Counted from the stretch's first letter, positions 15,101 through 25,324 are shown. The stretch is DNA of 64,000 nucleotides from Halomonas sp. (GCF_011050415.1 NZ_DRFS01000013.1:1-64000), one strand, 5' to 3'. Numbers and translations are program-made. The notes: generated by a model not told the origin, from the sequence alone.

Positions 15101-15145
15101 AATGTCTAGGGCTCTAATGTCTAAGGAACTTATGTCTAAGGTACT
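15101..15145. repeat. Three tandem 15-bp direct repeats
   Basis: aatgtctagggctct (15101-15115), aatgtctaaggaact (15116-15130) and tatgtctaaggtact (15131-15145) are three adjacent copies sharing atgtctaRgg. They begin 85 bases upstream of the XRE-cupin start and run into the last codons of the deacetylase gene, whose stop codon lies inside the third copy. Regular 15-bp spacing suits an iterated protein-binding site, or the array may be slippage of a 3' end. Confidence 0.75.
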
Positions 15146-16077
15146 GCAGCAAAGGGCAGTCCTAACAGCGCTTTCAAGTGGGCTTCTACGCCGCTGGCGA
15201 GCGATTTATGATTGTAGCCACCCTCAAGCACGGAAACGATGCGGTTGTCGGCGTATAGCGTGGCAATCTCCATCGCCATATGGGTAATCCAGTAGAAGTC
15301 TTCATCTTCCAAGCAAATATCACCCATTGGGTCATCACGGTGGGCATCAAATCCAGCGGATAGCATGACTAAATCAGGCTTAAAGGCATGTAGGGCGGGC
15401 AGCCAATGATTTTCAATAATGCGCCGAAATTCAGGCCCGTCAGTGCCCACTTCCAGTGGCGTATTCACCACGTTTTGCCACTCACTGCGTAAATAGCGCC
15501 ATGGGTAAAACGGATACTGAAAACTGGTGCAGATCAGAATTTCAGGGTCATTTTTAAAAATATCAATGGTGCCATTACACTGGTGCACATCAAAATCCAG
15601 AATAGCGATCCGCTTGGCACCATATTTGGCGCGAGCGTGTGCAGCACCAACGGCAATATTATTATAAAAACAGAAGCCCATAGCATCACTGGCTTCAGCA
15701 TGGTGCCCCGGCGGCCGGACAGCACAAAAAACATTATCGGCCTGGCGCTTAAATACCTGATCGACCCCGCGAATCACTGCGCCCGCTGCCACTCTAGCAG
15801 CCTGCAAGCTATCAGGATTCATCATGGTGTCGCTATCCAGCGTCACGATACCTTCTTTAGGTAAGCACTTTTCCAACGCGCGTAGATGTCGTAAGGGGTG
15901 TACCCTAGCTAATGCACCTTCACAGGCTTCTTTGGCATCAGCCTGCATGGTTTGCTGTAATAGGCCAGCAAGCGATAGGCGAGCGCGAATAGCCTCCAAA
16001 CGCTGAGGGCTTTCAGGATGTTCAGGCCCCATATGGTGCAATGAACAGTCCGGGTGAGTAAGGTAGGCGGTAATCAT
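15136..16077 (-). CDS. Histone-deacetylase-family amidohydrolase
   Basis: A 313-residue zinc hydrolase of the HDAC/AcuC/acetylpolyamine amidohydrolase superfamily. Catalytic features are present: RPPGHHA (His125/126), zinc ligands Asp163 and His165 in DFDVHQCNG, Asp244 in SAGFDAHRDD, and Tyr288 in EGGYN. The usual DVHHGNG is DVHQCNG here, with both zinc ligands kept. It may remove acetyl groups from protein lysine, a CoA synthetase (as AcuC does) or a polyamine. It is divergent from a Pat-type acetyltransferase 105 bases away, pointing to reversible lysine acetylation as the shared theme. Confidence 0.88.
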   Translation of the reverse strand: MITAYLTHPDCSLHHMGPEHPESPQRLEAIRARLSLAGLLQQTMQADAKEACEGALARVHPLRHLRALEKCLPKEGIVTLDSDTMMNPDSLQAARVAAGAVIRGVDQVFKRQADNVFCAVRPPGHHAEASDAMGFCFYNNIAVGAAHARAKYGAKRIAILDFDVHQCNGTIDIFKNDPEILICTSFQYPFYPWRYLRSEWQNVVNTPLEVGTDGPEFRRIIENHWLPALHAFKPDLVMLSAGFDAHRDDPMGDICLEDEDFYWITHMAMEIATLYADNRIVSVLEGGYNHKSLASGVEAHLKALLGLPFAAVP

Positions 16078-16181
16078 TCAAGCGCTCCATTATTATAGAT
16101 GTCACCTTAATCGCCCCCAGGCCCTGCGCGACAGTCTCCATAAGTCGTATGGCCGCTATCAATTTCAGAGGAGACTTCTTT

Positions 16182-18929
16182 GTGAGTACGCGTTTTTTGC
16201 ATCATTTTTTTGAACCTCGCTCAATAGCGGTGTTCGGTGCCTCTGAAAAACCTGCTTCACTGGGTGGCTTAGTGCTGGGTAATATTCAAGAGGCGGGCTT
16301 TAAAGGCAACCTTTGGGCGGTCAATCTAAAAGGGTATCCTCAAGTATTTGACGTACCCTGTGTTAGCCGCGTTAACGAGCTACCGGAAATACCCGACTTA
16401 GCCGTGGTTTGCTCACCGATCGACGGCGTTCCTAGCCTAATTAAAAAGCTTGGCCAGCATGGTGTTAAAGCGGCGTTGGTGCTTTCCGGTGGTGCTCACT
16501 TAGACCGCGACAAAGGCAATAAAGGTTCGATTCGTGAGCGCATGCTGACCGCAGCACGGGTATCAGGTATTCGTGTCCTAGGTCCTGAGTGCATGGGGTT
16601 AATTGTACCGGGTAAAAAGCTCAACGCGTCTTATGCCAGTCAGCCAGTAAAAGCAGGTCGTGTAGCTTATCTGGGGCAGTCCGGCATGCTTGCCAACGCC
16701 ATGATTGACTGGGCCGCAGGGCGTGATGTGGGCTTTTCACACCTGATTACCGTGGGCGATAGTGTCGATGTACTGCTGCCGGATTTAATTGATTATGTGA
16801 ACCAGTTTTCGCCTGCGCAAGCCATTCTGTTACACCTTGAACGCATTAATGACGCTCAGCACTTTATGACGGCGGTGCGCGATGCATCACGAAATCGTCT
16901 GGTCTTAGCGATAAAGAGCGGGCGAACGCCTGAATCGGATATTTCCGGGATGGCTCCCACGCCAGGCATTGCTAACCGGGATGTGGTGTTTGATGCAGCG
17001 TTTGCACGAGCAGGGGTTGTCCGCGTTGATGATTCTGATGAGTTACTTGATGCACTTGAGACGCTGTCGCGAATGAAGCCTTTAAAAGGAGATCGTTTGG
17101 CGATTGTCTCTAACGGCTTAGGACCTGCCATGTTAGCGATTGATAAGCTGATTAGCGCGGGTGGCAAATTAGCCGAGTTCAGCGCCGAAACCCAGGCAGC
17201 GCTCCATCAAAGCCAGGTAGACATGAGCAAGCCGGGAGAAAATCCGGTGGATATCGGTGGCAATGCCTCACCCGAGCGTTTTGTACAAGCCCTTGAGATT
17301 GTTGCTTCCGATGCCAATGTGGACGCTGTACTGGTCGTGCATGCGCCTACACGCATGGCACCTTCGCTGATGACAGCGCAAGCACTGATTGATAACCGCA
17401 AGAAATTTCGTCGCAATCTTCTGACCAGTTGGATGGGTTTAAAAGAAGCCCTTAACGCCCGACATGCGTTTAATTTAGCCGGCATTCCCACTTATATTTC
17501 ACCTGAAAAAGCCGTTAAGGCGTTTATGCATATGGTGATTTATCAGCGTGTTCAGGCGCTGCTACAGGAGATCCCGCCCAGCCTACCGTTTTCAACCAGC
17601 CCTGAAATCCGTGCGCAGTGCCGCCTGCTGATTAAGCAGGCAAAAGAACAAGGCAGACAAACATTAACCCACTCTGAAACGGCTCAAGTGCTTGAGGCCT
17701 ATGGGATTCCTACCGCTCCCAGTGTGTATTTAGCCAACCCGGAGGAAGCGCTTGCCCGCGCTGGGGAAATTAGTGGCACCAAAGCACTTAAAGTGGTTCA
17801 TGAAGGCAACTGCCGTCCTTATCGTTACCGCAAGCATCCGCATAAAATTTCAGCGGGTTTGTTACAGGACTTAGAAACCCCCGAGCAGCTAGCAGAAGGT
17901 GTTCGCCAACTGGGCGAAAAGGTCTTTGAGAAATTTCCTGAATACGCGATCCGAGAATACTGCCTGCAGCCCATGCAACGTGGTAAGCACTCGATGCAGA
18001 TCTGTGCGGGTATTACCCGTGACCCGGTTTTCGGCCCATTGATCGTGTTTGGTATCGGCGGCTATAAGGTGAATGTATTGGCGGATCGACAGGTAGCTCT
18101 GCCGCCGCTCAATATGAGCCTGGCTGCGGATGTAGTGGGTAGAACCCACGCTGCTTCGTTAATTCGTGAGCACTCTGCTGACCCTGAGCGTGATATTCGG
18201 CATCTTTGTCAAATGTTAGTCAAGCTATCGCAAATGGCCTCAGATCTAGGTGATCTACGTGGGTTAGAAATCAATCCACTGCTACTTAACCGCGATGGCA
18301 TGGTGGCTGTCGATTTCGCCATGGACTTAGGCACACCCGCTCGATTCGCTATCATGCCGTACCCCGAAGAGCTAAGAGAGTGGGTAACGCTTAAAAATGG
18401 CTGGCAGGTCGAGGTGCGGCCCATTCGAGCAGAAGATGCACCGCTGATTACCACTTTCCATCGTCAGCTCTCAGAAGAGAGTATTCGTTTCCGCTATTTC
18501 CACAATAAATCCAACTTAACTCAGCGCGATTTATCGATTCTTTCGCATATTAACTATGACCGCCAAATGGCGTTTATTGCCGAGTATTTAGGCGACGATG
18601 GCAGTAAGGAGATGTTGGGAGTAGTGCGGGTATGGAACGATCCCGACAATATTCGCACTGAGTTTTCAGTGATTATTCGTGACGATTTACAGGGGCTTGG
18701 CATTGGCAGCCTGCTGATGAAAAAGATGATCGATTACTGCACCAATATTGGCACCTTGGAAATGATCGGCAAAATCATGGTCGACAATCACCCCATGCGC
18801 GCATTGATGAAGCATCTAGGCTTTAAATGTCGTTACAACATGGAAGAGCAGGTGATTGATGCGGTTATGCGCTTAAATGAACCTGACAGTGAATGGCAGC
18901 GTCACCGACTGGAAAGTCTTCCCGATTAA
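16182..18929 (+). CDS. Pat/YfiQ-type protein lysine acetyltransferase with NDP-forming acyl-CoA synthetase-like domain
   Basis: Start placed at GTG 16182, which has AGAGGAG upstream; an ATG at 16149 adds 11 residues. The 915-residue product has a CoA-binding domain (RSIAVFGASEKPASLGG), a succinyl-CoA-ligase-like flavodoxin domain, an ATP-grasp domain (about 480-710) and a C-terminal GNAT domain (about 725-890, with LQGLGIGSLLMKKM). Where true ADP-forming synthetases carry the phosphorylated His in SHTG this one reads APTPG, so it probably does not make acyl-CoA. The same loss is known in enterobacterial Pat, which acetylates and inactivates acetyl-CoA synthetase. The divergent deacetylase is a plausible antagonist. 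Confidence 0.88.
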   Translation: MSTRFLHHFFEPRSIAVFGASEKPASLGGLVLGNIQEAGFKGNLWAVNLKGYPQVFDVPCVSRVNELPEIPDLAVVCSPIDGVPSLIKKLGQHGVKAALVLSGGAHLDRDKGNKGSIRERMLTAARVSGIRVLGPECMGLIVPGKKLNASYASQPVKAGRVAYLGQSGMLANAMIDWAAGRDVGFSHLITVGDSVDVLLPDLIDYVNQFSPAQAILLHLERINDAQHFMTAVRDASRNRLVLAIKSGRTPESDISGMAPTPGIANRDVVFDAAFARAGVVRVDDSDELLDALETLSRMKPLKGDRLAIVSNGLGPAMLAIDKLISAGGKLAEFSAETQAALHQSQVDMSKPGENPVDIGGNASPERFVQALEIVASDANVDAVLVVHAPTRMAPSLMTAQALIDNRKKFRRNLLTSWMGLKEALNARHAFNLAGIPTYISPEKAVKAFMHMVIYQRVQALLQEIPPSLPFSTSPEIRAQCRLLIKQAKEQGRQTLTHSETAQVLEAYGIPTAPSVYLANPEEALARAGEISGTKALKVVHEGNCRPYRYRKHPHKISAGLLQDLETPEQLAEGVRQLGEKVFEKFPEYAIREYCLQPMQRGKHSMQICAGITRDPVFGPLIVFGIGGYKVNVLADRQVALPPLNMSLAADVVGRTHAASLIREHSADPERDIRHLCQMLVKLSQMASDLGDLRGLEINPLLLNRDGMVAVDFAMDLGTPARFAIMPYPEELREWVTLKNGWQVEVRPIRAEDAPLITTFHRQLSEESIRFRYFHNKSNLTQRDLSILSHINYDRQMAFIAEYLGDDGSKEMLGVVRVWNDPDNIRTEFSVIIRDDLQGLGIGSLLMKKMIDYCTNIGTLEMIGKIMVDNHPMRALMKHLGFKCRYNMEEQVIDAVMRLNEPDSEWQRHRLESLPD

Positions 18930-18972
18930 CGTGCCTAAATTGGTTTTAACTAATCGATTTTCAACAGGGCTA

Positions 18973-19019
18973 AAGGCCTGCTTAATCATCAGCAGGCCTT
19001 GAAACGCATTTTAAATGCG
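18973..19019. terminator. Hairpins between the acetyltransferase gene and pdxH
   Basis: Perfect 10-bp arms aaggcctgct (18973-18982) and agcaggcctt (18991-19000), then a second small stem cgcattt/aaatgcg at 19005-19019. They lie between two convergent genes, with only short T-runs, and probably act in both directions. Confidence 0.65.
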
Positions 19020-19042
19020 CTGTCAGCGTATTAGAGGCCTCG

Positions 19043-19687
19043 TTAGGGGGCTAGGCGGAAGCGGTTCCAGTCACCACCATCACGGCGTTCAAAGCGCAGC
19101 CGGTCATGTAAACGGCTTGGCTGGCCTTGCCAAAACTCGATCATTTCAGGTGTCACACGGTAGCCGCCCCAGTGAATAGGTCGCGGAATCTCTTGCCCAT
19201 CATAGGCTTGCTCAAAGCGGCTCTGACGCTCTTCAATCCACTTACGACCTGGGATCACAACGCTTTGGGTGGCAATCCAAGCACCAAGCTGGCTGCCACG
19301 GGGGCGACTTGAAAAATACTCATCGGATTCTTCCGCCGAGACTTGCTCAACGGGGCCTTCGATACGCACTTGGCGGGAAAGGGAAGGCCACCAAAAGGTC
19401 ATCGCCGCGTAGGGCACATTGCTTAACTCGCTGCCTTTATGGCTATGATAATTGGTGAAGAAGACCATGCCTCGCTCGTCAAATCCCTTTAGTAGTACTA
19501 CGCGAGCGTGAGGCCTGCCTTGGCTGTCAACGCTTGAGAGCGTCATTGCATTGCCATCTTTGCCCTCTTTTTCTAAGGCCAGCGTAAACCACTCATCGAA
19601 TAACACGAATGGATCTTCGGGTGCCTGGGACTCATCTAACCTGCCGCCTTCATAATCACGCCTTATATCGGCTATGTTACGTGTCAT
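19043..19687 (-). CDS. pdxH: Pyridoxine/pyridoxamine 5'-phosphate oxidase
   Basis: Start placed at 19687 (MTRNIADIRRDYEGG), which has GGGAGAA upstream; the open frame extends 19 codons further but that leader does not resemble the family. The 214-residue product shows the FMN and PLP binding pattern of PdxH: GRPHARVVLLKGFDERG, FFTNYHSHKGSELSNVPYAA, WWPSLSRQVRIEGPVEQV, the family end WQGQPSRLHDRLRF and RFRLAP. It oxidises PNP and PMP to pyridoxal phosphate with oxygen. Single gene, facing the acetyltransferase. Confidence 0.95.
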   Translation of the reverse strand: MTRNIADIRRDYEGGRLDESQAPEDPFVLFDEWFTLALEKEGKDGNAMTLSSVDSQGRPHARVVLLKGFDERGMVFFTNYHSHKGSELSNVPYAAMTFWWPSLSRQVRIEGPVEQVSAEESDEYFSSRPRGSQLGAWIATQSVVIPGRKWIEERQSRFEQAYDGQEIPRPIHWGGYRVTPEMIEFWQGQPSRLHDRLRFERRDGGDWNRFRLAP

Positions 19688-19930
19688 TGAATGCTTCTCC
19701 CTTGAATTTTCATCCATGTTCGCTGGTCTCTGTGTAAAGCTCAAGTCAGCGTCATCAATGAACGTTAAACGTGCGCCAACACTGCTGTTATTTTAGCCAG
19801 TATTATGTCTAACTGTCTCGAATTCTTTGAGAAAGTCGTAATAAATGCGAAACTCTCTCACTATCTATTACGGGCTCACCGACTGTTAGCTCACCCGTGC
19901 TGGCTCACGATTGCAGAAAGAGGCTTGGGT

Positions 19931-20620
19931 ATGCGCAATACCAAGATAGCTATTGAGGTGTGGGATATTTGGATCCGACTGTTTCATTGGGGGTTGGTCC
20001 TCGCTGTGCTGGTCTCTTTTTATACTACCAAGACCGACGGAGCACCTTTTCTCTTTCCCATCGAAGTTCACGCTCAAGCGGGCTACTTAATGCTAGGGCT
20101 GCTCACGTTTCGTTGGCTTTGGGGTGCCTTGGGTAGCGTTTACGCTAGGTTCAGTACGTTTTTATATCCCCCCTCTAAAACCGTTGCCTATTCAAAAGCA
20201 GTGATAAAGCGTCAAACCCGCGCCTATGCCAGCCACAATCCATTGGGCGGCTGGATGGTGATAATTATGCTGCTCTCGCTTAGTTTTCAGGCCGTGAGTG
20301 GTCTTTTTTTAAGTGATGATATCTTCTTTCAGGGACCGCTTTACGGCCTGTTCGGACAAGATGTCAGCAGTCAGCTTAGAACCTTACACTATTACAACAG
20401 TGATCTACTGCTGATTCTGATCGGGCTGCATTTGGTAGCGTTAATCGTGCATCGGCTGCTGGGTGAACCGCTGCTCGTAGCTATGCTTTCCGGCACCAAA
20501 CATGTACACCAACAGCCAGTGGATGCGCGTAACGAGTCGCTGAATCCTTCCACGCTACGTTTACGCGCAGTCGGCATCTTATTTATCGCTGCTGGTGTCG
20601 TACTCTGGATGTGGTTTTAG
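19931..20620 (+). CDS. Cytochrome b561 domain protein
   Basis: Start placed at 19931 with AGAGG upstream; the longer frame from 19805 adds 42 residues that do not look like part of the fold. The 229-residue product has an N-terminal VWDIWIRLFHWGLVLAVLVS (His ligand) and four membrane helices with further His (EVHAQAGY, LHYYNSDLLLILIGLHLVAL). It is a di-haem membrane cytochrome of the prokaryotic b561/Ni-Fe-hydrogenase b subunit type. No c-type cytochrome or enzyme partner is adjacent, so its redox partner is unknown. An extra C-terminal helix (VGILFIAAGVVLWMWF) is present. Confidence 0.85.
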   Translation: MRNTKIAIEVWDIWIRLFHWGLVLAVLVSFYTTKTDGAPFLFPIEVHAQAGYLMLGLLTFRWLWGALGSVYARFSTFLYPPSKTVAYSKAVIKRQTRAYASHNPLGGWMVIIMLLSLSFQAVSGLFLSDDIFFQGPLYGLFGQDVSSQLRTLHYYNSDLLLILIGLHLVALIVHRLLGEPLLVAMLSGTKHVHQQPVDARNESLNPSTLRLRAVGILFIAAGVVLWMWF

Positions 20621-20637
20621 AGTGTCGTGGGGTTAGC

Positions 20638-21680
<1,043 letters not shown>

Positions 21681-21714
21681 TTAAAAGCTGCCTTGGCAAA
21701 AGTTAAGGGCTATG

Positions 21715-22197
21715 TTACCAGAGCGAGTGGGATAGCTGAGCTAATGATGAGTTGTCGTGCGAGGAAAAAGCATTTTGTGCTTCGGGCAAGCGCAAGTAGA
21801 CCCAAGCGCTGCTGCCATCATTAAGCCTCTTTTTAACGCGTTCGTAGCGAATACCTAATCGTTCATAGCGATCCAGACGGGCCAATTCAGTTGCATCGAC
21901 ACGTAGCCGCAAGCCCTCAACCTGACTATTGGGCTGCGGGGAAAGGTCAAGCCCATTACGCTGGTATCCTTCAAGCACGGCTTCTTCCGGCGCGCCAAAA
22001 CTGCCCATTACCACAAACCGTATAGGGGCGTAACGCAACGTGCCGTACACAAACACATGGTGTGTGCGCTGTTCAATATCGGGTATTTCATCGGGGCGAT
22101 CATAAAACCAGGGGCTGAGCATCGTGAGCCATAGCCATCCAGCAACGCTGATTAGCCCCAAACCACTAACTACCAATAGGCGCTTAAGCCAAGCCAT
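21715..22197 (-). CDS. Gamma-glutamylcyclotransferase-family (AIG2-like) membrane-anchored protein
   Basis: A 160-residue protein with one N-terminal membrane helix (about 7-27) and then an AIG2/GGCT-like domain: VFVYGTLRYAP is the substrate-binding YGTL motif, and LDRYERLGIRYERV carries the conserved acidic residue. The membrane anchor is unusual, since most GGCT proteins are soluble and cytoplasmic; topology would place the domain in the periplasm or facing the membrane. Exact substrate unknown. It stands alone, 67 bases upstream of the wrbA-like gene. Confidence 0.75.
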   Translation of the reverse strand: MAWLKRLLVVSGLGLISVAGWLWLTMLSPWFYDRPDEIPDIEQRTHHVFVYGTLRYAPIRFVVMGSFGAPEEAVLEGYQRNGLDLSPQPNSQVEGLRLRVDATELARLDRYERLGIRYERVKKRLNDGSSAWVYLRLPEAQNAFSSHDNSSLAQLSHSLW

Positions 22198-22381
22198 GAT
22201 GCCTCTCTTAGAGTGGTTAAAGGTTGGCTGCGTAGCTTGGCGTGCTAAATAGCCGATGACAAGACCTAGGTTATCGACTTATTTAATCTGCTCAAGCAAA
22301 CTGCCTGGGTTTGCTAGGCTATGTATGTAAGCTTAAGTATGCAAACTAGGTGATTATTAGACCCTACCGGAGGAGCCTGCC

Positions 22382-22972
22382 ATGAATCAGCCACTTCGTG
22401 ATGAGATGGATTTCCGTGCGCTAGTAGGCGATGTTAAGCCGCTACCACCGAGTAACCGAGCAGCCCCTTCCTCTAACCGAAAAAAACCTTCCGAGGCTCA
22501 ACTGGCCCGGCGTGAATCGGCCGCAGAAGAGCTTGGGTCGCAAAACTTTCTATCCGATGACTTTGTCGATCTACGGCCCCCTTTTGACCCCATCGAGTTT
22601 CGCCGTGAGGGAATCCAGCAGGGCGTTGTCGATAAACTAAGACACGGTGGCTATAGCGTTCAGGCGCAATTACATATGCTAAGGCGACCGCTGTCTGAGT
22701 GCCGGCGCATGCTGTTCCCCTTTATTCAAGACGCTTACGCCAACGACTTACGCTCTGTGTTGATCGTGCACGGTCGTGGACGTGAAATTGATAGCCCCGC
22801 CAACGTACTGCGCTCGTATCTTGCCAAGTGGCTCAGCCAGTTTGAGGAAGTGCAGGCGTACGTATCCGCACAGCCTTCAGAGGGTGGGCTAGGCGCGACC
22901 TGGGTGATGCTGCGCAAAAGTGACCGCGCCAAAGCTAATAACCGCGAGCGTCAACAGAAGCGGCGGGGTTAA
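22382..22972 (+). CDS. smrA: Smr-domain DNA endonuclease, SmrA-like
   Basis: A 196-residue protein with a basic, disordered N-terminal half and a C-terminal Smr domain (about 85-190): the LDLH-like region reads AQLHMLRRPLSECRRML, followed by VLIVHGRGREIDSPANVLRS. Smr domains are related to the C-terminus of MutS2 and nick branched DNA or RNA. Length fits SmrA rather than MutS2. GGAGGAG precedes the ATG. A bidirectional hairpin at 22997-23020 follows. Confidence 0.85.
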   Translation: MNQPLRDEMDFRALVGDVKPLPPSNRAAPSSNRKKPSEAQLARRESAAEELGSQNFLSDDFVDLRPPFDPIEFRREGIQQGVVDKLRHGGYSVQAQLHMLRRPLSECRRMLFPFIQDAYANDLRSVLIVHGRGREIDSPANVLRSYLAKWLSQFEEVQAYVSAQPSEGGLGATWVMLRKSDRAKANNRERQQKRRG

Positions 22973-22996
22973 ACCTTAGGTGTTAAACCATAGAAA

Positions 22997-23020
22997 AAGG
23001 GCAGCCTGAGGCTGCCCTTT
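22997..23020. terminator. Bidirectional terminator
   Basis: aagggcagcc (22997-23006) pairs with ggctgcccttt (ending 23020); there are A-runs before and T after. It lies between convergent smrA and the DUF934/cysI unit and can serve both. Confidence 0.8.
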
Positions 23021-23054
23021 AGCAAAAAACGCTGTAAAGCCGTTTTCGAGTACT

Positions 23055-23609
23055 TTACTCGCTAGCGGCTAAACGTCGCTCAAAAAGCGCTTGGCGCTCT
23101 TCCACATCGGTCTGATAGCGCACGCTGATAAAACTTAGCGCACGTAGTGCGTCTTCTGGATGCTGATCATCACGAAGCGCCATGGCACTAAAGCCACAGC
23201 GTCGCATGTAGTCCAACTGATCAACTAATACGTCACCCACGGCACGGACTTCACCACTATAACCGTAGCGCTCGCGCAGCAAGCGGGCGATGGTGTAGCC
23301 ACGGCCATCGGTAAACGCAGGAAAATCAACCGCAATCGCGCTGGCACTGCTTAACTGTTGGCCCAATTCAGCATTTAGCTCGGTATCGCTCGTTAACAGC
23401 GGTGCAAGCTCAGCGTCATCTTGATTGGCTTGCCATAGCGCCAGCGGTACAAACGCCGGGCGCTGCTCGGGTAGGGTCTCAGCGTCGTAAGAGACACACC
23501 AAGCGTTCTCGGCCGCCAGCTCGCCATTGGCAATCAGGTGATCAACATGAACCGGCGTCTGCTCAACCGCTTCAACTTGCGTCTCATCAGGTGTATTAGG
23601 CATAGACAC
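23055..23609 (-). CDS. DUF934 protein, partner of sulfite reductase
   Basis: A 184-residue DUF934 protein; the conserved core is AIAVDFPAFTDGRGYTIARL followed by YSGEVRAVGDVLVDQLDYMRRCGF. It overlaps the end of the sulfite reductase gene by 14 bases (8 if the third-codon ATG is used). This family regularly sits next to CysI-type sulfite reductase in Pseudomonas relatives and is thought to support the reductase, perhaps in electron supply, since no flavoprotein CysJ is nearby. The biochemical role is not established. Confidence 0.88.
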   Translation of the reverse strand: MSMPNTPDETQVEAVEQTPVHVDHLIANGELAAENAWCVSYDAETLPEQRPAFVPLALWQANQDDAELAPLLTSDTELNAELGQQLSSASAIAVDFPAFTDGRGYTIARLLRERYGYSGEVRAVGDVLVDQLDYMRRCGFSAMALRDDQHPEDALRALSFISVRYQTDVEERQALFERRLAASE

Positions 23610-25248
23610 GCTCCTTAAAGGGTTTTAGGCCAATACGGCGGTAAGTGTCTAAGAAACGTTCATCTTCATGGCGTTGGGCCACATAGACTTCGAGTACTTT
23701 TTCGACCACTTCAGGTACATCTGAGCGGAAAAACGACGGCCCAAGAATCTTACCCAGCGATGCATCATCGGTTGAGTTACCACCAATCGAGATTTGGTAA
23801 TACTCTTCACCTTTTTTATCGACACCCAAGATGCCGATATGGCCAACGTGGTGGTGACCACAGGCGTTCATGCAGCCGGAAATATTCAGATCCAGCGGGC
23901 CAAGGTCGTACAAGAAATCCAAGTCTTCAAAACGCTCTTGCAAGGCCTGGGCTATCGGAATAGACACTGCATTGGCTAAGCTGCAGTAGTCGCCGCCAGG
24001 GCAGCAGATAATATCATTAAGCGTGCCAACCGTCGGGTTTGCCATGCCTAGCGCATCAAGCTCTTTCCAGAGCGCTTCCAGCTCATCGACCGGTACGTCA
24101 GATAACACCAGGTTCTGCTCGTGAGTGACGCGCACTTCACCAAAGCTGTAGCGGTCAGCCAAATCAGCCACCGATTCCATTTGATCAGCGGTGACATCAC
24201 CCGGTGCATGCTCGCGGCGTTTTAGCGACAGCGTTACCGCTTTATAGCCGGGTACTTTGTGATCTGTCACATTGTTCGTCACAAAGCGTGAAAAGCTGCG
24301 GTTTTCAGCGCGTAGGCGGTCAAACTCTTCCGTTGCAGAGGCTGCCACTGGGCGACGATCTGGCTCGGGGAAGTGACCTTTAGCAGCATCAACAGCCGCT
24401 TGGTTAAGCGTTTGCGGGCCATCTTTTAAATGTGCCCACTCTTCGTCAACCCGGCGACGAAACTCTTCAATACCCAAAGCCTTAACGAGGATCTTAATCC
24501 GCGCCTTGAACTTGTTGTCACGACGGCCGAACTGGTTGTAAACCCGTACGCATGCTTCCAGGTAAGTCAGTAGGTGCTGCCAGGGCAGGTCTTCACGTAC
24601 CACGTCGGCAATCATCGGTGTACGACCAAGGCCGCCACCGGCGAGAACTTTGATACGCAGCTCTCCGTCACTGTTGTACCAGAGACGCAGGCCAATATCG
24701 TGCACCTGAATAGCCGCACGGTCTTGGGCCGCACCGCTAACTGCGATCTTAAATTTGCGAGGCAGGTAAGCGAACTCCGGGTGCAGGGTAGACCACTGGC
24801 GGATTAGCTCGCACCAAGGGCGCGGATCTTCCACTTCATCGTTGGCGATACCAGCAAACTGGTCGCTGGTGGTATTACGGATACAGTTACCGCTGGTCTG
24901 AATCGCGTGCATCTGCACCTTGGCCAGATCGGCCAAAATGTCCGGCACATCTTCAAGGGCAGGCCAGTTTAGCTGTAAATTTTGCCGGGTGGTGAAGTGG
25001 CCATAGCCACGGTCGTAGCGCCTAGTTATCTCCGCCAGGGCGCGCAGTTGATTACCCGCCAGCATGCCGTAAGGAATCGCAATGCGTAGCATGGGCGCAT
25101 GACGTTGAATATAGAGGCCGTTCTGCAACCGGAGTGGGCGAAACTCTTCTTCTCCCAAACGCCCAGCGCGGTAGCGTTCCATTTGGTCGCGAAACTGCGC
25201 GACGCGCTCATCGACCAGGGTTTGGTCGTGAATATCATAACGGTACAT
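23596..25248 (-). CDS. cysI: Sulfite reductase haemoprotein (CysI-type)
   Basis: Start placed at 25248 (MYRYDIHDQTLVDERVAQ), with AGGAT upstream; the frame is open 11 codons further. The 550-residue product has the two half-repeats of nitrite/sulfite reductases: RQNLQLNWPALEDVPDIL and TSGNCIRNTTSD, then the cluster ligands CCPGGDYC and SGCMNACGHHH, which hold the [4Fe-4S]-sirohaem centre. It reduces sulfite to sulfide for cysteine synthesis. It pairs with DUF934 rather than CysJ, so the electron donor is probably ferredoxin or another protein. Confidence 0.92.
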   Translation of the reverse strand: MYRYDIHDQTLVDERVAQFRDQMERYRAGRLGEEEFRPLRLQNGLYIQRHAPMLRIAIPYGMLAGNQLRALAEITRRYDRGYGHFTTRQNLQLNWPALEDVPDILADLAKVQMHAIQTSGNCIRNTTSDQFAGIANDEVEDPRPWCELIRQWSTLHPEFAYLPRKFKIAVSGAAQDRAAIQVHDIGLRLWYNSDGELRIKVLAGGGLGRTPMIADVVREDLPWQHLLTYLEACVRVYNQFGRRDNKFKARIKILVKALGIEEFRRRVDEEWAHLKDGPQTLNQAAVDAAKGHFPEPDRRPVAASATEEFDRLRAENRSFSRFVTNNVTDHKVPGYKAVTLSLKRREHAPGDVTADQMESVADLADRYSFGEVRVTHEQNLVLSDVPVDELEALWKELDALGMANPTVGTLNDIICCPGGDYCSLANAVSIPIAQALQERFEDLDFLYDLGPLDLNISGCMNACGHHHVGHIGILGVDKKGEEYYQISIGGNSTDDASLGKILGPSFFRSDVPEVVEKVLEVYVAQRHEDERFLDTYRRIGLKPFKERVYA

Positions 25249-25324
25249 GTGGCACGATCCTGCTAAAAGCGAAATGGTCACGTTGAGACGGACGTTACTG
25301 TAGCGTCACCTTAACGCGCGCGTC

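Noticed and set aside
15102-15287. 61-aa + strand frame starting MSRALMSKELMSK
   Set aside because: The repeated LMSK start is only the 15-bp DNA repeat translated; the rest is antisense to the deacetylase gene.
23596-25248. Assimilatory nitrite reductase instead of sulfite reductase
   Set aside because: The DUF934 partner, overall length and cluster motif spacing match the CysI type found in Pseudomonas relatives; no nitrate-assimilation genes are nearby.
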